14,112 nt of DNA from an uncultured Flavobacteriales bacterium (GTDB taxonomy: Bacteria > Bacteroidota > Bacteroidia > Flavobacteriales > Crocinitomicaceae), in assembly GCA_946886545.1 (NCBI GenBank), contig CAMPIU010000027.1, positions 1 to 14,112 on the forward strand, given 5' to 3'. Numbering within the stretch: the stretch's first letter is position 1; every line of letters starts with the position of its first letter. The notes beneath the pieces are model-generated. The model made no database searches. It saw nothing but the letters and a program-made list of their open reading frames with translations, and had not been told where the DNA came from. The translations under genes and the position numbers were made by a program. Below are positions 1 through 9,097 of the stretch, piece after piece.

Positions 1-3000
1 GACCAATCCGTATGACCTGGAACTGAACAGCGACAACGAGGTGGTAGTTACCGGAGACTTCTTAGGAAACATGAATTATTACGATGCTACAGGAGCACAT
101 CCTATTCAAAATGCCTATGAGAAGCAAATTTTCGTGATTAAAACATCCAATAGTGGAAATTATCAGTGGAATTATACTTTGGGGTCAGACAATGATCTAT
201 CAGCACGTTCGGTTTCGATGGATCCCCATAAAGATATTTTTGTAACCGGGTATTTTAAATGCGATCTGTCACAAATTCAAGATACTGCAGAAGCAATCTT
301 CAACTCTGTGGGTTTCAAAGATTGTTACTTACTTAAAATTAACAACAACGGCCAGCATGAATACATTAAACATTTCGGTGGAAAAATGGATGATGAAGGT
401 CATGGTGTTGCAATCCGTCAAAATGACAAACCGCTTATTTGCGGAAGTTATACAAAGGATTTGAATTTCGCGATGACACCCGTTTTTACAAGCACAAATC
501 TTTCAAACCACTCTTTACTAAATTATTCAACCGAGACTCCACATCGCTACCTTCAGGGGGATTCAACAAGGAATTCTTTTTTAGTAGATTATGTGAATCA
601 GAATTACCAAACTCTCAATTACTATTACGTAAATGCGACAGATTCATTAGTCGGGTATATCGTTTCATCTTCACCATACTTTTTACCTCCGGACACCACA
701 CACTTTTGCGAATCAGATTTATTGAGTTATGCTACCCTTACATGGGAACATTACGGACCAAGCTATTCCTATGTCTGGAATGACGGAACTACCTATCAAT
801 CCATCGGAATAATGAATACAGGCGATTATTGGGTAAATGTGCAAAGAGATGATGCCTGTTCTTTTGATACAGACAGTATTTATGCCATTTCCGAGCCCTT
901 GCCCCAACTTCCGAATTTAACAGATAACTACGGGATCAATTCCAATCAGCCTACTGTTTACAACAACTATCATTTCTGTTATCCTGATAGCTTAACCATA
1001 AACTATTCGAATTTACAAGCCGGGACAACATTAACAACCTATGAACCGAATGGCAATGCATTAGCCGGAATCGGACCATTTAATATTCACGAAGGTGGCG
1101 ATTATTCGGTTGTGGTTACAAATCAATATTGCGAGAAGCATACTGTCTTCACCATTGCATACGATTTCCCGGTAATTTTTGATACATTGCAATTAGACAT
1201 CATTATGAACACTCCTGTCCCCACTGGAGATTCCATTACCATCTGTTTGGGTGATGAAGTCTGTTTTGCGGGAATTGATCTGATCACGAATCCTCAGCGG
1301 GACTGGAATATCGATCTCCCACATCCGCTCCATACTGTAAACTGGATCATTTCAGGAACAAATTATACAAATCTGTCTAAACTAAAAACTTGTTTTAATC
1401 CTCAAACAAGCGGCTGGTACGACGTAGAATTGGAGTTGACTATCGGTTATGAGAACTTATGCGGAATTGATACTGTTCATTATTACATGAGCAAGCCTTT
1501 TTATATCCATGTCAATCCGGTTCCAGACTGGTCGGGGACTATTTCAGGTTCGAACTTATTATGTGAAAACGGATCCATTTTCATTCATGTTTCTAATACA
1601 AATCCAAGCTTTTCATGGAGCGGACCAGGCATTATCTGGAACAACGGAAATGACAGTATTGAAGTGAATAGTCCGGGGAACTATACCTATTCAGGCATTT
1701 TAATTGATTCTCTGACCGGTTGTCAGAAAAGTTTTGGCCTTAGTCATTCAATTATTCCGAAAACCGCCCCGGCAATAGTGTCAATTCCATCAGACGGAAT
1801 TATTTGCCCCTACGATTCTGTTTTGATGTACATCCCTTCAAACTATGTTTCGTACCAGTGGATCGGACCGGAAGGAGACAGTCTTTCCACAAGTAATCAA
1901 TGTTATGGAGAAGATTTGGGGTTCTATTACTGTCATGTTCTGGATAATGACGGTTGTTATTTAACAAGTCCTCCTTATGAACTGCGCGAATACAGTACCC
2001 CGAGTATTACAATTATGCCTGATGAATATTTGTGTCCGGGAGAAACAGTAACTATCCAGGTTGCCTATGCCGGCTCACCTGTTTTTGTTTGGACCCCAAC
2101 AAACAGCACTCAAAGCAGTATAACGGTTAATTCACCCGGAGTTTACTCGGTCCAGATAACGCAGTGCGGATTTACGATTACAGACAGTGTGGAAATCATT
2201 GACGGTTCTTTCACTGCTTCAATCAATATTTCAGATTCTACTTTATGTTACCAGGATACAGTAACAATTACCGGAATTCCCTCCAATTTAAACTATGAAT
2301 GGAATAACGGACAGATCACCAATGGCTTTTATGAAGTATCTGATCCCGGAACCTACTCCGCTCTAGTTACCAATGAATACGGCTGTACCTTTCAAACGAA
2401 TAGTGTTTCGATCGGACTCATTCCCGAATCAACTCCACCGGACGTTCAATCCCAAACAGTTTGTGCCGGAGCTAATGTCACACTTACATCAAGCTCTATA
2501 TATGCATTGAATTGGTATTCTTCAGCAGATACTACCTTTATCACTAGCGGAAATCAATTTTTGCTCTCCAATTTACTGAATGACACCTCTTTCATTATTG
2601 CATTTCAATCCAGCGAATGTCTGCCTGTATTTGGTCTTGTTTCTGTGGACCTGGTCGATTCCTTAGGGTCTTATGAAATAAACGGTGATTCTATTCTTTG
2701 TCAGCAGGAAGACGGATCCTTTTCAGTAAATACCACTTCAGAAAATATTGCCTGGTATTCCGGTTCCACTTTATTAGGAAACATTCCTTCAATCAGCATA
2801 CCATTTAACATTTTGAATGGCAATCCAATCATATCCGTGCAAATTTCAAATCAATGTTATTCGATTACTATTTCGGATAGTGTATCCATTATTCCTACCA
2901 CTCATATTGAACTTGTGACCGACAGCATTACACTTTGTTATTATGACACAGCCTTTGCTGAGCTGATCACATCCAACATAGATTCAATTACCTGGAACTC

Positions 3001-3841
3001 GAATCTGGGAACAGTTTCCAATGACATTCTGCATCTTCACGGTGCAAATGATTACGGATTGATTTCTGTTTCCGGGCAAGATCCATTTGGCTGCTCAACC
3101 GATATTGCCCAACTGATTGTCATTACTTCAAATTTTACAACTTCCATTGATTTGGACTTTACGAACTACTGCATCGGGGATTCCGGAACTATTTCCGTCA
3201 CTACCAACGCAGACAGCATTCTTTGGACAACTCCGATTGGTGTTTTTGATACAACTTCATTTTCCTTTACTGTTGATTCTATTCATTCGGGAATATATAC
3301 AATAGATTATTGGGATGCAATTGGCTGCCACTACCGGGATTCGGTATTTATCCCAATGTACCAGTTCCCAAACCTGGATATTCTTCCTGATTCGATCTTT
3401 TGCCTGAATGATGTCTATACCTTTTACTTCCCGAATGACACAAATACCTATCAATGGACAAGCGGTTTAAACAATCCGAACATCCCTATTTTGTTTGATC
3501 AGGAATTAATTCTTACAGCTACCAGTCCCCATGGGTGTGTTGCATACGACACTTTAGTTGTCCATACCGTCAATTGTGATGACGCATTACCCAATATTAT
3601 CACCCCGAACGGTGATGGGATCAATGATTATTTCATCATAGACGACGCTTATTCACAGCATGCAAATCAATTACTGATCTTTAATCGCTGGGGGAACCAG
3701 ATATTTGCAGCAAGTCCCTATCGAAACGAATGGAATGGGCAGGGTATTTCCGACGGAGTTTATTTTTACCTCTATTATCCGGAAGGATTAAAGAACCCAT
3801 CAAATTACAAACAAGGGTTTTTACATATTCTTGGTCAATAA
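1..3841 (+). CDS. Giant T9SS type B-sorted surface protein, 5'-truncated (adhesin-like, copy 1)
   Basis: The reading frame is open from base 2 (Thr-Asn-Pro-Tyr-Asp) and enters from the left edge, so the true start and signal peptide lie outside the window; the GTG at 41 is internal, because the residues before it still align with the paralogue at 4037-8712. Stop is TAA at 3839-3841. About 1279 residues are visible. Residues before about nt 470 are beta-propeller-like repeats (VVTGDFLGNM, VTGYFKCDLSQ, ICGSY). The long middle (about nt 680-3580) is a chain of Ig/PKD-like beta modules rich in Thr, Ser, Asn and Asp, with recurring Cys and Trp. The end (nt 3592-3838) is the gliding-motility-associated C-terminal (CHU_C-type) domain: NIITPNGDGINDYF, then FNRWGNQIF and DGVYFYLYY. 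In Bacteroidota this domain directs export through the type IX system. Role in adhesion or matrix is inferred from architecture only; no catalytic domain was seen. Confidence 0.9.
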   Translation, partial: TNPYDLELNSDNEVVVTGDFLGNMNYYDATGAHPIQNAYEKQIFVIKTSNSGNYQWNYTLGSDNDLSARSVSMDPHKDIFVTGYFKCDLSQIQDTAEAIFNSVGFKDCYLLKINNNGQHEYIKHFGGKMDDEGHGVAIRQNDKPLICGSYTKDLNFAMTPVFTSTNLSNHSLLNYSTETPHRYLQGDSTRNSFLVDYVNQNYQTLNYYYVNATDSLVGYIVSSSPYFLPPDTTHFCESDLLSYATLTWEHYGPSYSYVWNDGTTYQSIGIMNTGDYWVNVQRDDACSFDTDSIYAISEPLPQLPNLTDNYGINSNQPTVYNNYHFCYPDSLTINYSNLQAGTTLTTYEPNGNALAGIGPFNIHEGGDYSVVVTNQYCEKHTVFTIAYDFPVIFDTLQLDIIMNTPVPTGDSITICLGDEVCFAGIDLITNPQRDWNIDLPHPLHTVNWIISGTNYTNLSKLKTCFNPQTSGWYDVELELTIGYENLCGIDTVHYYMSKPFYIHVNPVPDWSGTISGSNLLCENGSIFIHVSNTNPSFSWSGPGIIWNNGNDSIEVNSPGNYTYSGILIDSLTGCQKSFGLSHSIIPKTAPAIVSIPSDGIICPYDSVLMYIPSNYVSYQWIGPEGDSLSTSNQCYGEDLGFYYCHVLDNDGCYLTSPPYELREYSTPSITIMPDEYLCPGETVTIQVAYAGSPVFVWTPTNSTQSSITVNSPGVYSVQITQCGFTITDSVEIIDGSFTASINISDSTLCYQDTVTITGIPSNLNYEWNNGQITNGFYEVSDPGTYSALVTNEYGCTFQTNSVSIGLIPESTPPDVQSQTVCAGANVTLTSSSIYALNWYSSADTTFITSGNQFLLSNLLNDTSFIIAFQSSECLPVFGLVSVDLVDSLGSYEINGDSILCQQEDGSFSVNTTSENIAWYSGSTLLGNIPSISIPFNILNGNPIISVQISNQCYSITISDSVSIIPTTHIELVTDSITLCYYDTAFAELITSNIDSITWNSNLGTVSNDILHLHGANDYGLISVSGQDPFGCSTDIAQLIVITSNFTTSIDLDFTNYCIGDSGTISVTTNADSILWTTPIGVFDTTSFSFTVDSIHSGIYTIDYWDAIGCHYRDSVFIPMYQFPNLDILPDSIFCLNDVYTFYFPNDTNTYQWTSGLNNPNIPILFDQELILTATSPHGCVAYDTLVVHTVNCDDALPNIITPNGDGINDYFIIDDAYSQHANQLLIFNRWGNQIFAASPYRNEWNGQGISDGVYFYLYYPEGLKNPSNYKQGFLHILGQ

Positions 3842-4036
3842 AGCGGATGATGGGTTTTATTAATATCTGAGCTCTAGCAAACTTTTTCAGAACTTGTGTC
3901 GTCTACTTCCATGAACGGACTTTCTCTGGTAATTGGTCTGCATTTAAACAAGGATGAACGGATTCGTTAAGTTTCCATTCCATTCTTGGTTTGCAGGGAT
4001 TATAGCTTTACCTTAGAAATCATTATCTGACACCCA
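3842..4036. other. Intergenic spacer between tandem adhesin genes
   Basis: 195 bases with no supported gene. I see no strong hairpin-plus-T-run terminator after the first adhesin. The best match to a Bacteroidota -7 box is TAGCTTTA near 4000, which lacks the final G and has its nearest TTG only 14 bases upstream, so no promoter is called. Confidence 0.5.
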
Positions 4037-7000
4037 ATGATGAAGCTACTTGTGAGTATAATCTGCTGTACACTGTTTCTCTCCCATTCAAGGGGACAAA
4101 CCTGGGGTGCCAGCACCTTCAGCCAAACAACAAATGAAGCAGCTGACATTGAGCTCAATAATTTAAACGAATCTTATGTAGCCGGTTATTTCTCAGGACA
4201 AACCTCATTTAGTCCGACAAGTTCTTTTTCAGGTACACAGGGAAATACGGATGCCTACATTGCCAAATACTCTCCTTCAGGAGCGGTAATCTGGATAAAA
4301 CAATTCGGGGGTTTAGCGTCCGACCGGGCAATTGACCTGGCTGTAGGACCTGATCAAAATATTGTCGTTACCGGCCAGTTCTTCGGAAGCGTTACTTCGG
4401 TAGTACCACACTCGTTTCAAATTCAAACTCAAAAGATATCTTTATTGTAAAACTGGATCCTGCAGGAAATGTACTTTGGGCCAGAAAAGAAGGCGGAAGT
4501 TCACCGGACAATGCCTACAAACTTACAATTGACAATTTAAACAACATCCTGTTAACCGGTGAATATCAAGGCGCTGCAACCATAGGACTCAACACATTCA
4601 CAAGTGCCAATGGTTCATTTGATTTGTTTATTTCAAAGTATAATTCAGGAGGAACTCCGGTTTGGTCATTAAGCGGTTACGCAGATTTGGATGACCGTGG
4701 ACTTTCGGTTGCAACAGATGCACAAAATAACATTTTCTTTACCGGGCAATTTTCAGACACCCTGAATTTTGCTTCCAACACGTACAATAATAATGGAATG
4801 AACGTCGGGTTCCTTTGCAAATTGAATCCGGCGGGGCAAGTCCAGTTTTTCCACCTGATGAAAGCCGGTTATACTTTACCTTATGATGTTGAAGTTAATT
4901 TAAATAATGAACCAATCGTTGCCGGAGACTTTTTGGGAAACATGCTTTATTATGACCAGAACGGCAGTAATTCTATCCAAAACCCTTATGAGAAACAGAT
5001 TTTTGTTTTAAAGACAAGTAATACCGGCCAGTATGTCTGGAGTCATACTTTAGGTTCGGCAAACGAGCTTTCCGCAAAAGTACTTTCTATCGACCCAAGC
5101 AACAACATCTTTGTAAGCGGTTATTTCAAATGTGATTTATCTCAAATCCAGGACAGTACGGAAACACTGTTCAATTCCATCGGATTTAAAGATCCTTATC
5201 TTTTAAAAGTATCCAATAGCGGTTCGCGTGTTTACATCAAACAATTCGGAAGTAAACTGGATGATGAAGGAAAGGGTGTGGCGGTCAAACTAGCAGATAA
5301 GCCGGTGCTATGCGGAAGTTATACGGCAGATTTGAACTTTATTCCCGGTACTGCGACATTAGGAAACGACAACTTTACTTTCAACCCGTTTTTCGGAATG
5401 GAACCGTATCATGTTTTTTTGGCGGGCGATCAGAGCCGGAATTCCTTCCTGACAAACCATGTAAATGCGACTTACGGAAATTATAATTATTACACCGTAC
5501 CAGGCGCAGATTCACTGGCCGGATATATCCATGCAGAAGAGGCTGCCCAATATGTCACTGTTATTGGAGATACGGTCCATTTTTGTACCAGTGCAAATTT
5601 ATTCTATCAGACGCTTACCTTCCCTCATTTCGGGCCCAGTTATACAAGTACCTGGTATGATGGCAGCCAGAATCCGGTGAATACCATTACAGCGACGGGA
5701 ACTTATTGGGTACAGCACGAGCGCGATGACGAGTGTTACATGGACATGGATTCTATTTACGCTATCCAGGAGCCGATCCCAAGTCTCCCGCTTTTAACAG
5801 ATGATCATGGTGTGAATGTAAATCAACCCGGTCCACAATACAATGATTATCATTTCTGTTTCCCCGAAGGTGCAATTATTAATTATACAAACCTGGATCC
5901 GGGTTCTACAGTTACAACCGTTGGAAATGTGGTAACTTTCAATGGCCCCGGTCCACATACATTAAACCAGGAATACCAGTATTTCGTCCAGGTAACCAAC
6001 CAATACTGCATAAATATCGGGAACTTTACTTTTACTCATGACGAGGCAGAACCTCATGACAGTATTTCTCTTTCCATTGCAATGAACACGACCTGTCCGA
6101 CGGGTGATTCTATCGTAATTTGTCAAAACACCCCGGTAGAATTCCATGGAATCGATTTAATCATTAATCCGAATTCAAATTTCTATCCATCCGTTTATCC
6201 TCCGATAGATACGGTAATTTGGACCATTGATGGTACTCCGCACATAAACTATGATACGGCATCCACCGTTTTCAATACTTCAACAAGCGGATGGCATACC
6301 GTAACGATCCAGGTGATCAAAGGCTATGACAATTTATGCGGATTGGATACCACCATTTATACTGCGACCAAATTATTTTATATCCAGGTCAATCCCAATC
6401 CTACCTGGGGAACAACCATTACGGGAGGAAATCTCCTTTGTCCGAATCAATCGACCTATTTAGTCGCATCCAATCCGCATCCCAGCCTCCAATGGTCGGG
6501 TTCCAACATTCTATGGAATAACGGAGTAGACAGTATTGAGGTCAATGCTCCGGGTTGGTATAATTATACCGGTATTCTTATGGATTCATTAACAGGATGC
6601 AGTTCGTATATCGTATTCAATCATTACGTGGGTGTAAAAGTCGCACCGGATATTACCTCGCAGCCGGGCGATGCTGTCATCTGTCCCTTTGATTCGCTCT
6701 TAATGTCGGTACCGAATACTTTTACCGCCTACATGTGGTTCGGACCTAACGGCGACACCTTATCGACGACTTCACAATGTTACACAGATCAAATTGGAAA
6801 TTACGTTTGTAATGTTACCGACGCAGAAGGCTGTGTTCTGACAACTCCTCCCTTCGAGGTATTTGAATACTCCACTCCTTCTCTATCCGTTCTTCCAGGT
6901 ACAACTATTTGTTCGAATGAATTGGTCGATATACAAATCAGTTATTCCGGAAATGCTACATTCCAGTGGAATAACGGTTCTACAAGCGACCACATTTCAA

Positions 7001-8712
7001 CCAATGTACCAGGGATTTATGTGGTGCAGATCACACAATGCGGAATTACTGTGACTGATAGCGTTGAGATTATTAACGGATCATTTACCGCTACTATTTC
7101 CGTGAGCGATTCCATCCTGTGCTTCGGGGATACTGCCGTATTTACCGGATCTTATCCCAATGGAAGTTACGAATGGTCGAATGGTGAAACAACAGGAAAT
7201 AGCTATCCGACAGTTACAGATGGAACGTATTCTGCCCTTGTAACAAACGCAATTGGCTGTACCGCACAAACCAACAGTATTACAATTACCAATGTTCCGG
7301 GAAGTACACCACCAAGTGTTCCGTCACAAATCATTTGTCCTGGCGACAACGTCACACTGACGAATTCCAATACAATTGTGTGGTATACATTAGACACAAC
7401 AACTCTTTTCACGGGAACAACGGTGAACCTTACCAATGTGCAACAAGACACCAGTTTTCTGATCTCTCACACCGCACCGAACAGCACTTGCGGAATGAGT
7501 TATTCATTGGTTTCAGTAACACTTGCTGTTCCTCCGGGACCGACAAGTATTATCGGCGATTCAAATCTATGTATCAATGAAGACGGTGTTTTTTATGTCA
7601 ATACGACCGAAAATGTGGAATGGTTCTCAAACGGGGCTTCTTTAGGATCCGCCAACCCTATTACGATTCCTTTTGCGACCCTGAATGCGCACAACGTTTT
7701 CTCCGTTGAGTTTTCGAATGCTTGTTTCAGTGTAGTACAATCCGACAGTGTGAACATCATAAGTCCTGCACCCTTGCAGCTTGCTGATGACACCCTGAAC
7801 ATTTGTTTCTTTGACTCCGAAACCGCCTTCCTCACAAATAACAATTTGAGTTCCGTTACATGGACCGGAAGTTTCGGAACGATAGCAGATGACGAATTAA
7901 CCGTATACGGAAATACTTCATATAGTCCAATCACTGTAAGCGCAGTAGATGAATTTGGTTGCCAGACACAAACTGCAATCCTGATCATAAACACATCCAC
8001 TTATAATCTTACACCCAGTATAAATTTCCCGAATTACTGTCCGGGAACAAGTGGGAACATTTCAGTGGCTTCAACATCGGATAGTATTCGCTGGATCACT
8101 CCATTCGGAAATTCGACCGACAATCCGATTTCGTTTACATTGAGTCAGCAAAACTCCGGGAATTTCTATCTGCAAACCTGGGATGATATGGGTTGTGTTT
8201 ATATGGACACGGTATTTATTCCCTTATCCCCCGTTCCGAGCCTGAATATTTTGCCCGATACCGTTTTCTGTGCGAATGACATTTACACCTTCTATTTCCC
8301 CAATGATGCCAATACGTATTACTGGACAACTTACGGGAACAACACCAATATCCCGATCACATTCGACCAGGAACTGATACTGAACGTGGTGACACCTGAT
8401 GGTTGTACCGGTTCTGATACCTTAATTGTTCATGCTGTGGACTGCGATGATGAACTTCCGAATATCATTACTCCGAACGGAGATGGAATCAACGATTATT
8501 TCATTATAGATGATGCATATTCTCAACTAGGGAACACGATCATCATCATCAATCGCTGGGGGAATAAGATGTTTGAAGCGAGTCCTTACCTGAATAACTG
8601 GGATGGAAGCGGTGCTTCAGATGGGGTTTATTTCTATGTCTACTATCCGAAGGGAATAAAAGATCCTAGCTATGTGAAGCATGGTTTCGTTCATGTTTAC
8701 GGAAAGGACTAA
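4037..8712 (+). pseudogene. Giant T9SS type B-sorted surface protein, frameshifted (adhesin-like, copy 2)
   Basis: Tandem paralogue of the protein ending at 3841. ATG at 4037 (a second ATG follows at 4040) opens a signal peptide, MMKLLVSIICCTLFLSHSRG, with likely cleavage near residue 20. The first frame runs to TAA at 4448-4450, but from about 4396 family-like sequence continues in the next frame (FGSTTLVSNSNS, then DIFIVKLDPAGNVLWARKEG) and stays open to TAA at 8710-8712. Restoring one base near 4396 gives about 1558 residues. Order: signal peptide; repeats with VVTGQF, LTGEYQG, FTGQF, VAGDF and VSGYF (to about residue 430); Ig/PKD-like modules with paired Cys; CHU_C-type sorting domain from nt 8461 (NIITPNGDGINDYF, INRWGNKMF, DGVYFYVYY). 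An exported, surface or secreted protein is expected if the frame is intact in the cell. The break could be a true mutation or a sequence error. I saw no convincing promoter upstream. Confidence 0.85.
4394..4400 (+). other. Frameshift site in adhesin copy 2 (one base missing)
   Basis: Reading up to here is ...TGQFFGSVT in the frame of the 4037 start. From base 4396 the frame one base back reads FGSTTLVSNSNS and continues the repeat. Sequence at the join is GTTACTTCGG; adding one T (ACTTT) restores one frame. The frame used downstream has a stop at 4333-4335, so the switch must lie between 4336 and 4447, and the conserved repeat pattern places it at about 4396. There is no long homopolymer or classic slippery heptamer. 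Confidence 0.85.
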
Positions 8713-8715
8713 GAA

Positions 8716-9079
8716 ATGGCGATCGCGTTAAAAAGCATACGGAAAATTACGGTGAACGAAGAAGTTTTCCTGTGGAAGATCCGAAAGAAAATTTCTCATG
8801 ATGAAGCACACAATGATCAGTATCCCATTCCGGTCCAACATATTTCAGGAGGACAGGCTCTTCGTTGTTGTCGGATTTACAAGGGTATATGGAGGCTATT
8901 ACAATGAATCACCGGAAAGTGTTACTCCCAAAATGATCAGGCCTCTTATTGAAAAATCAATTCAATTGGGCTGGAAATACAAGGAACCGGGAAATGCAAT
9001 TAGCTTATTAAATGGTACTTTAGAAAAAGATAGCAAAACGGCTAAATGGAGTGCTGGTAATTTTATAGTTCCTGAATAG
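8716..9079 (+). pseudogene. Small hypothetical protein, frameshifted
   Basis: I do not recognise this protein. ATG at 8716 lies three bases after the adhesin stop, suggesting one transcript and translational coupling. The first frame reads MAIALKSIRK... KIRKKI ... YPIPVQHISGGQA and then degenerates after about 8859. The next frame continues the same protein from 8861: FVVVGFTRVYGGYYN, then SVTPKMIRPLIEKSIQLGW, to TAG at 9077-9079. Skipping one base (C8860) joins them into about 120 residues; a two-base loss at the same place would also fit. The result is a compact soluble protein: charged beta-strand start, a PIPVQ..GGQ turn, a GGYYN motif, then a helix with PLIEKSIQLGW. No signal peptide, membrane segment or catalytic motif is seen. 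Small proteins of this general look occur in Flavobacteriales without known function. The ATG at 8798 that opens the second frame is probably not a real start. Confidence 0.6.
8857..8863 (+). other. Frameshift site in the small hypothetical gene
   Basis: Codons GGA CAG GCT are followed by CTT CGT TGT TGT in the frame of the 8716 start, giving a short Cys/Arg-rich tail. Reading TTC GTT GTT GTC GGA from 8861 gives FVVVGFTR and an open frame to 9079. The change equals one extra base (C8860), or two lost. The sequence is a mixed GCTCTTCGTTGTTG tract without a long homopolymer. Confidence 0.7.
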
Positions 9080-9097
9080 AATTCGAGAATTCGCGTT

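Noticed and set aside
439..783. 114-residue plus-strand open frame inside adhesin copy 1
   Set aside because: Out-of-frame shadow of the real gene, with low-complexity Phe/Arg-rich composition and no motif.
4390..4405. Programmed -1 ribosomal frameshift as the explanation of the adhesin break
   Set aside because: The site GTTACTTCGG does not fit the X-XXY-YYZ slippery pattern and no strong hairpin follows immediately; mutation or sequence error is simpler.
4390..4405. Phase-variable homopolymer switching the adhesin on and off
   Set aside because: Only two T residues are present at the join, with no repeat tract that would slip at high rate.
7593..8000. 135-residue open frame on the minus strand inside adhesin copy 2
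   Set aside because: It lies wholly opposite a clearly coding frame with domain-level similarity to its paralogue, has no recognisable domain, and has no counterpart I can see at the same place in copy 1.
9080..9097. Terminator in the gap between the convergent genes (two GAATTC copies)
   Set aside because: The two GAATTC copies are separated by only two bases, too tight for a stable hairpin loop, and there is no T run.
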